A stretch of DNA of 64,000 nt from the NCBI RefSeq assembly GCF_021155765.1, contig NC_060110.1:23458001-23522000 (forward strand), read 5' to 3'. A model generated the notes under the pieces. It ran no database searches and was not told where the DNA came from. It saw nothing but the letters and a program-made list of their open reading frames with translations. Shown piece by piece: positions 11,801 through 23,141 of the stretch (the first letter of the stretch is position 1; each line of letters starts with the position of its first letter). The translations under genes and the position numbers were made by a program. Origin of the DNA: Diprion similis (lineage: Eukaryota > Arthropoda > Insecta > Hymenoptera > Diprionidae).

Positions 11801-14800
11801 TCGCCGATGAAATTAGGCATTTTCATCTCTGACTTGAAGAGTCAGAACGTTTGACTTTTCCGTCAAATCGCTGCGAGCTCGTTGGATGATTTTTCAAGAC
11901 CTAGGTAGACAACCGGGAATAAGATCCGGCCGTTTCCGTTATGCCTCCACTTCCGGCCGTCAAATTAACGCGAGTTTTGTCCAATTACGAATGATGTAAT
12001 GTAACAAATCAATTGATCCGTTCGACCTACTTTTCACAAGATATTTCATTGACTTGCTACCTAATCGACTTGCATTGTTCGAGCTGACTGTTCTAATTGA
12101 TTGTGGACGTAACGATAAGCACAAAGTCGCTGCTCCCGTGAAGGTAAACAGACTTCACCAGCCACTAATCAACGACTGTTGAAACTATTCTATGGGAGTT
12201 ACGTTTAATACGTCTGTAACGTATTCGTGATACGGTTATACGTAACGTGTTTTATCAAGATGAAGTATTATAACGGTAAAATACGAACTCAAGAAGAAAA
12301 ATGACAATGAAGTTAAAATTTATTTAAAAAAATATGCCTCCTGCACATGAAAAGGAAAATGAAATGCTTCATTTATTTTTAATGTAAACTTAAGGTGGTC
12401 AACGGATGGTAATTTTGCAGCATTAAAAAAAGAAATAAGAAAATGTTTTCGCCAATTTCAATGAAAGTTTTATCATATATTCTGTTTTGTTAATAAATGA
12501 AATAACTTTTCTCCCGATCAACTTCTCAAGAAATCCGTCCAGAAAAAATCGGATTTTTTCTTCGGCTGATCTATGGTTTCAAAAAATAGTAATTGGGTAT
12601 CCACAACTCGTTGACCGATCGCACGGAGGTTTTTTCCCAAAATTTGTCGAACTCAGAAAAAATGATAAAGCAATTTATCACCCATTAGTCGAAAAAATAA
12701 ATTCTACTACTGAAACAATCTACTTTTACTTAACTGGAAAAAAACTCGCAGTTGCAATTAGAAGATGTTTCATTAAATCCATAAAGCCTCGCAGTAAACA
12801 ATTTCTTTCAATCAGAGTTCTACCGATTTTACAAAACCAACTATTTCTAATCTGCTTATCACCATTATATGAGAAATAAATTCCTGACATGTGTGATCAA
12901 AAAACTGTGTTAAACCGAAATTATTTACTCATAATTCGTTAACGTACCTAACGAGTAAAGTTTCTGTGTAAAAAAGAGAGTCTCGTGAGATAAATTGAAA
13001 CCGAATTGTTTCTTAATTCTACCGATTTTATAAAACCAACTATTTCTAATCTGCTTATCACCATTATATGAGAAATAAATTCCTGACATGTGTGATGAAA
13101 AATCTGTGTTAAACCAAAATTATTTACTCATAATTCGTTAACGTACCTAACGAGTAAAGTTTCTGTGTAAAAAAGAGAGTCTCGTGAGATAAATTGAAAC
13201 CGAATTGTTTCTTAAAATAAAAATAAAAATCCTGCAGGTGAATATCGTTCTCGCTGCATGGGAGGGGAGGGCCGCGTATTCGCGAAACGTGGCGTTAGTT
13301 AGGTGTACCCCGGATATCATATCAGTTGAGAGCAATGCTCGGCTGGAAGTGTTGGACGTGCCTTATCGGGCGTGGACCAGACAGCTAGAGTCAACCAACC
13401 CCGCCTGCGTGGTATCCGCACCGATTCCGCCGTGCAGGGTAACAGATAACGTGGAGCAGGCCAGGGTAAGGCTGGTTTCGAGGTTCTGTGTACACACTGG
13501 TGGGCGCCTAGCGCCGCCGGTCTGCTTCAACCTTTCCCTATAGGTTTAGGCTTTCCTCTAGAGGATCACCCGCCGCCCTTGCAAACCTCGGGGAAGCTCG
13601 CCCCTCGGCATGGGAGGCTTTAATTTCCCCTGTCAGGGTCATGCCGGCATTTTGCTTCTCTGTTCTTTTCTTTCTTTCACATATTTTTATTTTTACTACT
13701 TTTTTTTTTTTTTTTTTTTTTTTTATCGCAATTTTCACTTCCCCGGGGAGATTTCTAGCCAAAAATGTTTCACGAACTTTGCAAGCAATTGGATTTTTTC
13801 GTTTTTTTGGGGGGGTGGTCGGGGGGGAGGGGGGGAGGTTCTTCGCGGTTTTTTTTAAATTGCTGTAAAAAAAAAATCGTATCAACAACTCCAAACGAGA
13901 AATGCGTCAACGAGTGAATGGTGATAAATATTCAGACCTGCAGCATCTGGAGAATTGGAGAAGCAGATAGGAATTTTTTTAAAATGTAACACTTTTTTAC
14001 AATTGTATATGTATTCCAAATTTTTTAAATCCTTTTTATACGTGAAGGGCGTAAAACCATTGGTGACAGTCTTTGGTTTGGAGTTTTCCATACAAACTTG
14101 TTCACGTATTGCAAGAAATGAACAAAATTGTGTAGATGTATCACTTAGGAACACTTCAGGAAGGATAAAAGTTTCGAACCGATTCGCAAATTCAGATATC
14201 TTTATATTCCCATTCCAATCAGGGTTCTAAATTCTCTGGTAAAACGAGTTTTTTTGCAAAGCGAATACCTACGAAAAACTAGGTTATCTAATTTCTGACA
14301 AAATCTGTAAAATCTGGAAATCTTAGGGAAGATTTTCTCACGTAGAGGAGCCTACGATTTTTGCAAAATTTTTTGTCCAACGACAGAGTTCTTCCGACAA
14401 TTGTATTTTTTCGAACACTTGAAATAACGAGAGACAAAAAAAAAAAAGACAACAATTGCCTGAAATTTCTCAGCATCAAGATTATGACTGTAGAAAAAAA
14501 AAAAAAAAAAAAAAAACCTCGAACAAGAAAATCCTCAACACGATCCCTGCGATGATCTAGAATTCTAAAAACATTTCAATGTCACATTTATTAGTATAAA
14601 ACAAAGCTTTCCACGATCCTGATAAGTTACGTGGTAAATTTTTTCTCCCCATTATCCTCCAAAAATTTCATTATCATTCTTTTTACACAGAAATAATCTC
14701 GACGCTCGCGTTACGCAAGGACGAAGATAAATTGGGTCAAGATACATCGCGCAGCGGTTCAGGCGGTTGTGTCCTGCAGGGGTTGTAATAAGCGTAAAAC

Positions 14801-17800
14801 CTCCTCTTCTACGTGTTTGTGTATGTACACGCGGCGTAGTTCGCCCTTCCCCCCCCCCCCCCCCCCCCCCCCCGCCGTGCCCCTGCACCACCACCCCCAC
14901 ATACGGATCCTGTAACCTCACCTAACCTGCGGACGGAGGTTGGAACTCGTATAGGAGGCGGGCAACGGGTACTAGAAACCACCTGCGTACCCGTCGAGGC
15001 GATGCGCGACCCCTTCCGCACCTGTGCCCGCACTTTATCACGCCCCGCTGTATTTTCCAAAGTCTATTTCACATAATTCCTATATATTTTCTCTGCGGGG
15101 GATCGTGTGCGTGTAAAGCTTATGTACAATCCTCCATATGTATAAGTTTGGGCCTCATGCGTCCAAAACAACCCCTCACGGTCACATCGACGATGTTACG
15201 TACTCTCAGGTTTCCAAAATTATTTCATACACGTGAGAAGATAAGTTTTTTTCTTTGATGTTTCATTGATCGAGATTTGATTGTACTTAACATGTATTTT
15301 ATCAGGAGATAGTGAAAAAGATTGTTATAAAACATAAAAATAGGCTATACTGCGATTAGTAATAAATGCTGCTTGGATACTGATTTGCTTTGTTTCGATT
15401 TCACTCGATTTCAATGGTTACTTTCTACAAATTCACTCCTCGTCATAAAATCTCGCAATACGCAAGTTCAACGAAAAGAATCGATTTTTGACCAACCAAC
15501 CAACCTCCTTAAACGATAACCTGTAAACAATTGATAACCGGATTTGACCCACAAGAAATTCTCTGGAATATTGTGTTTCGGTAACTGAGATCTTAATTAT
15601 CATCACCTTATCATCGAAAACTATCAATCAAGCGAGTAAGAGAAGAGATTTTGAAATCGTTGTTCCTTTCGATTTATTGTGTTATTATGATCAGTTTCTT
15701 CTCACGCTGTTCTTTCAGGTAGAAATAAACTTTCACTGATTCTTTACTCTCCCGAGTTCTGGGGATTTCGATGAGAACTTTCTCAGATGGTGCGAGGGCG
15801 TTCTACTAGAAGGTAGGTAGGTTGGTAGGTAGGTAGGTAGGTACGTGCTTTACTCTTGCCCAGAGGGCTCTACTCCTCCTTCGCTTTGTCCTATCTAACT
15901 CGCTCCTCTCCACTCAGCACTGCGAAGCTTTCATGCACATTTTCGACCGGTTCATCACCTCCCTGATCCCACGATAAAAAAAAATAAAAAATAAAAAGAT
16001 AAGAGTGAAAATTTTCCGCCTCTCCTTCGGACCAACAGAAAATATGGGATTGGAACGATTTCCCAAGTAGAAAAATGAATTTTTCACCACACCTGTGCGG
16101 AAAGTAGGTACAACTTTCGACCCCTCGTATGAACGGAAGTTTCACTTTCCAATGCAAGGGGTGGTGAAAAATAGTATACGTCACACGCGGTTTGGAATAG
16201 CCTACTTTTCCTCCCTAGGTGCGTAATATACTATTTCATCTTCGAACACGCCATGCCAACGTCGTTATGTGAAATATGCAACAACGTTTTTATCAATCAA
16301 CTCTCACGGTTGCCAAAATTTCGGTTTTTACTCAGCTCACTTGCGGCAATCAGGATCACCTTCTCTTCGGGGTATGATTTTGAAGAAAGCTCATATTATG
16401 CCGGGACAGGTACCGTAGACATGGTGGTATGGCGAACACATTAGCGCGGAGAACATCCGCGGCGCGTGCCTCTCGGCTGTGTACCAAGGATTTGAGGGGG
16501 ATTCGAGAGAGGCGAGAGCGTTACCGAGGTACGAAGCACGCACGAAAAGTCTGCTCAGAGATATAAGGTACATATAATATTCAGTGTGTAGGTGTAAAGT
16601 TACCGAACAGAAACCCAGGAATTGGATACCCCGTTCCTTTTTCCACCTTCTCTTGTCTTGGGAAAAAAAAAATTAACTAATCGAATTATCTAATCAACTG
16701 GTTTAATGAGAAAAAGGAAGCGACAACAGAGTGATCATTATAATTTAGTACATAAGCATACTGTGCAACTTTGTTTACATTCTGAAGATCATTTAAGGCA
16801 TCATAACATCAATTTATTAAAATTTGTTACTCACTATTCTATTTTGCAATGAATATAATATAGTCGAGTTTACATGTGAATGGGATTTTTCACAAATGTT
16901 ACGTAACAGCAGTTTTGACATCGCTTACTCGACGTACATTTATACTCGAAATTTTTCATCAGATACGTGTATCGAGGAAAATTGGAAGGACTGATTAGTA
17001 GAGATGAGAGAGGTGGTGGACTGCGGGTTCGCCCGCGTAGATTAGATAGCCTCGAAATGCGCAGGTAGGTACCTAAAATGCCTCGACGATGCGAATGGAT
17101 CTGTATACAGGATGGGTATATTCATTGGGGGTATACGGGTGCCCCTATGCAACAGCCACTTTAACGTGCCCATTACACACCCACAGAGTATAACCTAACG
17201 CATCCAGCCAAGCAATTTGCACTGCGGTTGGGCTGCAGTGCTCGATTTTCAGTAACGTAAATTCTTCCGTTGGTCGTCGATTCGCTGCATCATCTTATCC
17301 AACCCCTCGCATTCTCTCCGTTCAGTTCTTCTCTGTCCATCACTCTGTTCTACGAGTGGAAGGGTGTAGGTAGTCTATGGTGTCCAAGGAAACCGAGTGA
17401 ACATCCATCCATCCATACATGTACCTGAGACTTGCGGTTCACTTTCACCTTTCCTCACGTGGAGATGCCCTTTCGTTCGTTCGATGAGGACATGATGATG
17501 AAAGTCGCAGAGAGTGAATTGGAAGTGTTCTTTGATTGGGAACCGTTTCCAAGGCATGTTTATGTCAGTTCGCAAGTCTTTGTGGGGTTCGGTACTGCCG
17601 TACCAATTATCCCAGCATCCTGTTCGAGTTGTATGAATGTCGGAGCGATTGATGTGGATTCGAATGTCTAGCTACCCACTATATCCAGTGTAACGGAAAT
17701 GACGAGATTGCGTCTGCGAAGAGGATGTAGTGGTCGAATCTGTATCATTCAACGTCTACAAATCTATAAACCTAGTTGCTTGGCCTAGAGGTTTACCTAA

Positions 17801-20788
17801 CGGTTCAATTCATTGTACAAGGACGGAGGTATTGAGGATGTGTGCTGATTAATAATTGAATTCCTGTACAAGGGTTTCCCTTTCGTATTGCTACTCTCGT
17901 TCCCATTTGATGATCATCCTCACAATCAGCTTCGTCGTCCTTTTTTTCCTTGAGCTTGGATGCTCACCGGTTGTATAATCCACCGTCTAGTGCCCGTCTC
18001 TCTTCTTTCTTCGGTGTTACATCGCTCCGGGTCGTTGTCGGATTATTATCATACCTATATAAACATCCGTTTGATCAAATCCCTACGGCGTTTTAACGAA
18101 GCGCAATGCATTCTGAAACCGGGAACACATGCCGGACCGATACGTTGGGTAAAAATAACACGGATTTATTGTCAATGCTGGCCAAAGCGTTATAATCCAT
18201 GCACCAGCTGACTCGACCTGACGACTATCCGTAAGGATGACACAATGCGGTGACTATACTTGTGTGTAATTAAATGTCGCGAAAATGTCACTGCGCAAGT
18301 ATAAACCTCGTCAACCTCTTTTTGCCTCATTCTCTATGTTTACTTGCTTATACGCTACAGAGTTACGATGCATGCGTCGTTATATGCGCTTACTATATAT
18401 GCAAACTTGCAAGTACGTACACACGAAAAGGTCATTGGACGAATCGATAATGAACCTGGGGAAAAAAATTATAGTTTTATATTTGACTGTTTTTGTCCTT
18501 TTCTTTAATTGTTTGTAAAACTTTTGATAAATTTGCGAAGGATTACGTGAAAATAAACATTACTCGGAACTTGTAAGGCCTTTGCAAAGTTTGTCAAAGA
18601 TTTTTCTCTCTTATCTAACCGTCTAGAATCTTGCCTATAAAAAGTTGAAAATAAGTTTTCATCCGGGCGAACCTCAGGATGAAAATTAAAATCTAGGTTC
18701 TAAAAAGCGGAGGGATGAATTTCGAGGCAGCAGAATCTAGAATCGGCTACTTTTGTATCTGTCCGTTGATTAAACGTTTTCCGAGTGTCAACCTCGTCCT
18801 GCAGGGGCGGCGTACGTCGGGTGCAGAGGACACTTTCAGGATGTCCTCGTAAAAGAGGAGGAGCTGCGGGACCTTGGAAAGGACCCTTAAGGAGGCCAAG
18901 AAGTCACGCAGCATGAATTATAGAGTATAATCATATCAGCGGGAAAATCAACAACATTAAATTGAAAATGAAAATGCGAGAACCATAAGAGAGAAAAAAA
19001 TGGCGTTCCAGCCATGCTTCGTGTTTTTGATTCAACATGAATTGATTACTTCTATTCGCAATTCAAACGCGGTACAACGAAGCATCGCAAATTTTGCAAG
19101 ATGAGGTCGCAAATTATACGGGAAAAATTTTCTTTAATTCTAATGTATATGCGAAATATCCTCCGTTCGCAGGTGACCTGCGCGAGATGGTGATCATCTG
19201 GCTTTCAGTTTTGTTTGAGGTTTGTTGCCTGCAGCGTGTTGTGACCCGTCAAGAACAGGCCTGCCACTACCATCGGGAGCACGGCACAGCGTTAACCCTC
19301 TAGCCCACCCTCGGCTTCAGCCTCCCACCCTCCCCCCTTCCTCTTTGTCAACGTCTTAAGCAGAAGCGTTCGCTCCTTTCTCGTGCGAGCACTCCAATTT
19401 CTATTGCTTGTATTATTTTGCGAAAGCTCTATATCGGCTCTATTATACTTTCTCTCGAGGTGGACAAGTTTTTTTTACTTTATAGAACACGACAACTTGT
19501 CGGGACGCTTGATTTGCTTCACGAGCTTTGAAACTATCATTTCACCTACCAGTGAGTGTTTGTTTCGAGGTATATTTTACGATCGAAATTTTGTCTCGAT
19601 TTCTACGATTGGCGAGGCGCAGCGAAGTGTCAACCAATCGTGAACAACATGAGACAAATGACGATCGGGAAAGTGTACTATGTACTCTTGGTTGCCTGAA
19701 TGCAGGCGAAATTGGGTAAGGTGTGCCCTGAATTGCGGAAATACAGGCGAATTTAGGTTAGAATGTATTTTGACTTGCATAAATGCAGGCTGATTTATAC
19801 AAGGTTAAATTTCTCGTGGGACATTTTCACGATTTAACTTGATGTAGCAGGTAGTTGAAACATGCGGCCGAGAAGGCCGCAGATGCGAAGCGCGAAGGGC
19901 TCGAGGGAATTTCTTATTGCAAGTTTAAAAGTAATGGATTAGTTGCTAATCACGCGATACAAGGGAGTGAACACGAGCTTGCAGCCATGGAACGGTAGAG
20001 CTTTATAATTAAGTTTATCGGAAAATGAGGGGATCCGACAGCCTGCAGCCTTTGACGTTTCATAGTTCGCTCGCCGTGGAACGATCAGGCTTGCTTACAG
20101 CTATAGAAGCTTTGTTAATCCGCTATAAAACCGATTATAATCCAAGGGAAGTGAGCGAAAAGCACGAGCATTGAAAAAGAAAGCTTTTATAAAATACACA
20201 AAAGAAAAATTCTTGACTCAACTTGCCCGAGACTTAACGTTGCGCGGCGCTTTTCAGAGTCAATTAAAAAGCTAAAAAAAGCAAAAATACTTGATAACAC
20301 AATTATTACAGGTTTTCCTTTTTACAGTAAAACTAACTTTGATTCAAACATAGGTCTTGTTTTTCTCACCCAATTTCTCCCTGATTTAAAAACGGTGGCG
20401 CGCTTTTTTTCAAAAATCATTCTATCTACTTATAACATTTTCCATTTGAGACAAAAATTATGAGAAATGATCGCAAATCTTACAATCGAGATAATAATGA
20501 AGAAATGCAGAATTTTCAGACGATGAATGATTGAATTGCTGACCTTTGCTCCTTGGTTTGAGGTTCAGGTTGACCGGGGAAGGTTCCGGGTTGTTGTTGG
20601 TCGTCGGTGTGAGTTTTGAGGCCGGTGTGTAGCTGATTATGGTGTTGACATTGGGGGCGTTATTCGCCCCCGTAACAGACGGCGCGTGAGTGGTACTGGT
20701 CGGCGACAAGCACTCCTTGGCCTCTTCCTTGATCTTGATACCGCAGGAATCTTCCTGCACGTCCATTTTCATAATCGTTTGTGAATTA
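2728..20788 (-). CDS. nvy: nervy/MTG-family transcriptional corepressor, 5' part only
   Basis: MTG/ETO proteins are nuclear scaffolds that bring corepressors and histone deacetylases to DNA-bound factors. Three exons are seen: 20788-20544 (ATG at 20772), 3410-2983 and 2874-2728. The splice phases agree: exon 1 ends with one base of a codon, exon 2 supplies two from its CAG/GT acceptor, and exons 2 and 3 join in phase 0. The joined product is 268 residues so far. Residues 1-186 are Ser/Pro/Thr-rich and look disordered. From about 187 comes the family TAFH/NHR1 domain, with AKLKRLLGTLVQFASDISPE and then EEFHGALQDATNFPLR. The gene continues left past the window, because no NHR2, NHR3 or MYND sequence and no stop is found. 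Intron 1 is 17.1 kb. The TAFH assignment is secure. Linking exon 1 to it rests on phase, strand and composition, so an extra exon in between is possible. Confidence 0.75.
2983..3410 (-). CDS. nvy: nervy exon 2: Ser-rich linker and start of TAFH domain
   Basis: This 428-base exon runs from a CAG/GT acceptor (3411-3412) to a CTG/GTGAGT donor (2982-2977). It encodes a Ser/Pro/Gly-rich linker, then the first 33 residues of TAFH/NHR1, ending RSLVLSVL, which matches the conserved RTLVLGLV of vertebrate MTG proteins. An alternative acceptor at 3431-3432 (TTTTAG/TTCC) would also keep the downstream frame open but does not fit the phase of the exon at 20.5 kb. The exon is unusually GC-rich for the region, so several long frames on the opposite strand here are shadows. 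Confidence 0.85.
4208..4872. mobile_element. MITE-like foldback element with long terminal inverted repeats
   Basis: The left arm core (4283-4363) and right arm core (4727-4818) are imperfect reverse complements over about 80-90 bases. Both contain TTATTATTTATAGTTT, AAGAACGTT, TAGAATTTTTT, AAAATGG and ATAAGTAGCGAAC in the same order when one is reversed. Weaker similarity extends outward to about 4208 and 4872. The 360-base centre is AT-rich with no long reading frame, so the element is non-autonomous. Target-site duplications could not be assigned because both ends fall in poly-T/poly-A sequence. Confidence 0.6.
4968..4988 (+). repeat. poly-C run (21 C)
   Basis: Uninterrupted homopolymer just right of the foldback element. 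Confidence 0.95.
5648..5684. repeat. (GAAA)n microsatellite
   Basis: About eight AAGA tetranucleotide units. Confidence 0.9.
6872..6897 (+). repeat. poly-C run (26 C)
   Basis: Uninterrupted homopolymer at the edge of a CpG-rich patch. Confidence 0.95.
7665..7847. repeat. short inverted repeat around a poly-A run
   Basis: Arms at 7665-7685 and 7827-7847 are reverse complements over 21 bases with one mismatch (core AAACCACCC, CCAAAATAAG). The 141-base centre ends in a 20-plus A run. It could be a very small non-autonomous foldback element. No target duplication was identified. Confidence 0.5.
10186..10209 (+). other. G-quadruplex motif
   Basis: Four runs of exactly five G (10186-10190, 10192-10196, 10198-10202, 10205-10209) are separated by loops of T, T and TT. 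This is close to an ideal four-tetrad parallel quadruplex. It lies on the strand opposite to nervy. Confidence 0.8.
12818..13215. repeat. recent tandem duplication, 199-bp unit x2
   Basis: Copy 1 (12818-13016) and copy 2 (13017-13215) abut exactly at an offset of 199 bases and differ at only a handful of positions (for example ACAAAACC versus ATAAAACC, and GATCAAAAAAC versus GATGAAAAATC). No open frame spans it. The low divergence indicates a young duplication. Confidence 0.95.
13238..13465 (+). CDS. possible isolated coding exon, unknown function
   Basis: Between a CCTGCAG/GTG acceptor and an AGG/GTAAGG donor there are exactly 76 sense codons, phase 0 at both ends, in a GC-rich island inside AT-rich sequence. 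The predicted peptide (VNIVLAAWEGRAAYSRN and onward, ending DNVEQAR) resembles no family I recognise. No partner exon was found, and it lies antisense within nervy intron 1. GC-rich DNA keeps frames open by chance, so this is only a candidate. Confidence 0.22.
14849..14873 (+). repeat. poly-C run (25 C)
   Basis: Uninterrupted homopolymer. Confidence 0.95.
15811..15844. repeat. TAGG-rich short tandem repeat
   Basis: About seven TAGG-like units with one TTGG variant. It resembles the insect TTAGG telomere motif loosely but has a four-base period, so it is ordinary simple sequence. Confidence 0.7.
18747..18914 (-). CDS. candidate 55-residue small open reading frame
   Basis: ATG at 18914 and stop TAG at 18749-18747 on the minus strand. 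The product begins MLRDFLASLRVLSKVPQLLL and is Leu/Arg/Lys-rich, with a plausible amphipathic helix first and a basic tail. It sits in the large nervy intron on the same strand as nervy. It could be a small ORF or chance. No donor in the right phase for nervy exon 2 was found, so it is not obviously an alternative nervy start. No homolog is recognised. Confidence 0.2.
   Translation of the reverse strand: MLRDFLASLRVLSKVPQLLLFYEDILKVSSAPDVRRPCRTRLTLGKRLINGQIQK
19692..19816. repeat. degenerate tandem repeat, 41-42 bp unit x3
   Basis: Units start near 19692, 19733 and 19775. Each has TTGC, then a few bases, AATGCAGGC or AATACAGGC, then an ATTT/ATTG-rich tail. Identity is roughly 65-75 percent by eye. 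Confidence 0.7.
20544..20788 (-). CDS. nvy: nervy first coding exon (probable)
   Basis: The exon has an acceptor at 20789-20790 just after a long poly-T tract (minus strand), 16 bases of 5' UTR, ATG at 20772 and 76 codons before the donor at 20543 (AAAG/GTCAGC, a weak donor). A second in-frame Met lies at 20766. The product is acidic and Lys-rich at first (KIKEEAKE, resembling a sumoylation-type motif), then Ser/Thr/Pro/Asn-rich, ending NLNLKPRSK. The acceptor upstream of the ATG means that at least one 5' UTR exon lies further right. A GC-rich patch at 23.2-23.7 kb with a minus donor (GAAG/GTGAAT near 23480) is a possible place, but this is a guess. Confidence 0.6.
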
Positions 20789-21001
20789 CTTGGATGTAGA
20801 AAAAAAAAAAAAAAAAAAAAAGACGGTGCCAGCTACCTGTAACTAGAAAAATGACAAAAACCATTGAAATAAAAATTGCATTAGATTGTATGGAAATAAA
20901 ATTTGATAAATTTTGGAAAATTTTCGACCGATCTTGGTAAAATCGAGTGGAGAAATCTGCATGTCGGCAAACAACACCAGCGGAGTACTATAATATGTAA
21001 G

Positions 21002-21070
21002 TTTTTGCGCGAGATGCCGAACACGCTGCCCCCGCTTATTTCGGCAGCCCAGCATCGTCTCGCGCAAAAA
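21002..21070. other. inverted repeat able to form a hairpin upstream of nervy exon 1
   Basis: TTTTTGCGCGAGA at 21002-21014 and its exact reverse complement at 21058-21070 enclose a second, inner pair (TGCCGAA and TTCGGCA). The folded length of about 70 bases resembles a short stem-loop with an asymmetric bulge. It is 210 bases upstream of nervy exon 1, in its last upstream intron if the exon 1 acceptor is real. Confidence 0.55.
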
Positions 21071-22912
21071 ATTCGCATCTGCATCTAATTACGTTCACTT
21101 GACCTCAACGATTTTTCACGCTTAACCTATACCCACGCCTATATATATATATATATACGGTGTGTATAGTGATCACGTGTGATGCATTATACATATGGAG
21201 GCGGCAAATATACAGATAATAAGCGTACATGTTACATAATTTATACGGTCTACTAGGTGTAGCAAAAAAATCAATGTCTCCATATCGATTCGAGGATATT
21301 TCCCGATTATTTTTGTTTTTCCAAAAAATTACAGTATATGTATACCTATACGTCACTTTTCGATGAAGAAATCTAATTTTTTTTTTCTTACCGTACATCT
21401 TTCAGCTTTGAGCTTGATTATGGCGAAGAAAAAAATGAGGCGGAAGCTCGTCGATTTTCGAAACTCTCATTACCCTTGTGAGATATTTCAGTTTTTCAAT
21501 TACCTACCACGTGACCGCTTGCCCAACGCAGAGAAGGAAGGGAGGGGGGAGCTTTCGGTTAGCGGCAAAGCTTGTATAGTAGACGTTATATCCACGTTGT
21601 CGGTTCTCTATGTATGGGTACTCGAGCGCAAAGCTTTTCGGTATTGACTATCGCGCCGAGTGCGAATATTCTCACGTGCAGGTTTTCACCATGTCGGCAG
21701 TTCGGCTTGTTCGATTTCGTATAGGGTGGGTGGGCGTGTGCCAATTCACCCACGAAACCAATCCATACCAATGTATATATTATTCTTACTTTCAGGCCAC
21801 CTTGCCGGTCGGAATAACGACAAAAACAACGATAATTCAATTAACGATAAATAAATAACTAATGAAAGAAAAAAAAAAATATAAATAAAACAAGCCATTC
21901 ATCGGATGCAATTAAAATCTTCATGAAAGAGAAAATAAAAAAAAAATTTCGATGTACTGTAGTTTCAATTCATTTGGATGTATATTTCGAATGAAAAAAA
22001 TCGATCTTACGATTATTGAAAACGGTCTAAACACGCTAATTTACTACCTAATTATCATCATCAGTAATACACACAACATGATTTTTTTTTTAACTTTATA
22101 AATATTGAACGAACACGATCCAGGCGAAGCAGGATGGGGAGATAAGTTTGAAACATTTACTGTTGCGTCTAATTTTAGTTAAAGGATATTCTAACTCGTT
22201 TGCTAGGTAATGGGCGATATTTTCGTTTTAATTATTTTTTTGAAAAATTATTCTTCACTTTTCTTCCGATGCTTATGTTCCTTTTTAAAACGCTTCACTT
22301 TGAGGGAGACGAGCGATTAGCGAGGGACGAGTTACGGCGGTTGCAGGCTAAACGGATCAACGCGGATCAACCGATGTTATGTATACTTATATCTATGTGT
22401 ATGTATATATAGATGCATGTACCTATCTACAACTGGTTCGGTGTTCTCTGGGAGTGTTTAAATAACATTTCAAAACCACAAAAACTGTCTGGTATTCATC
22501 GCTGTTGGTGAACCAGCCCTGCAGACTCCGCTTATATCATGCAGCCTACGCTTTTAAGCGTAAATCCCGTCCGATCGTTATAAATTTTGGAATCATCTCT
22601 CCTTCAAGCGTACACCTTAATATGTGATGTATTTACATTGGCTCAAGTTAGTGGCTCGAAAACGTCGGGTCGAAAGAATGATTAAACCATCCTTCGTGAA
22701 AATAATTTGAGAGTAATATTTTGTTACATCACTCAGACTCAGAGATTAAAATAATTTTGATGTGAAGTTTAACGATCTAAAAACTAACTATTCAAAGTAT
22801 TCTTCATCGATTTAAAAAATAAAATTATACCATTTTTAAAAAGATGTATCACTACTTAACCGACGGAGGTTATGTCGGCTGCTTGGTCAGATTTCTTCAA
22901 AAATTGGAGTAT

Positions 22913-23141
22913 AAACTTGATGTGTGACTTCGGTTGCCTATCTGCCGGCGCCGAGTGGCAAGTTTCACATAAAACTACCTGATAATAACCTGATAACTGG
23001 TATATAAGTTCGGCTTCTTAGATTAATAAAACTTGAAGTGTGACTTCGGTTGCCTATCTGCCGGCGCCAAGCTGCAACTTTCACAGAAAACCACTTGATT
23101 ATAACCTGATAACTATTACATAAGTTCGGCTTCTTAGATTG
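22913..23141. repeat. tandem duplication, 116-bp unit x2
   Basis: Copies at 22913-23028 and 23029-23141 share long identical blocks such as GTGTGACTTCGGTTGCCTAT and AAGTTCGGCTTCTTAGATT, at a constant offset of 116. Scattered substitutions make it older than the 199-bp duplication at 12.8 kb. Confidence 0.9.

Larger units (their letters stand above)
3411..20543 (-). other. nvy: nervy intron 1 (about 17.1 kb)
   Basis: This is inferred from the phase match of the flanking exons. It carries a foldback element, several tandem repeats, poly-C and poly-A runs, CpG-rich patches (about 6.0-6.7 and 13.2-13.6 kb) and a G-quadruplex motif. No secure nested gene was found. Weak exon candidates are listed separately. 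Confidence 0.55.

Noticed and set aside
12487-12879. 130-codon AT-rich plus-strand frame
   Set aside because: Begins at a non-ATG codon, has low-complexity AT-rich composition, and runs into the 199-bp tandem repeat.
15811-15844. Telomere-like repeat
   Set aside because: The period is four bases (TAGG), not the five-base insect TTAGG unit, and it is short.
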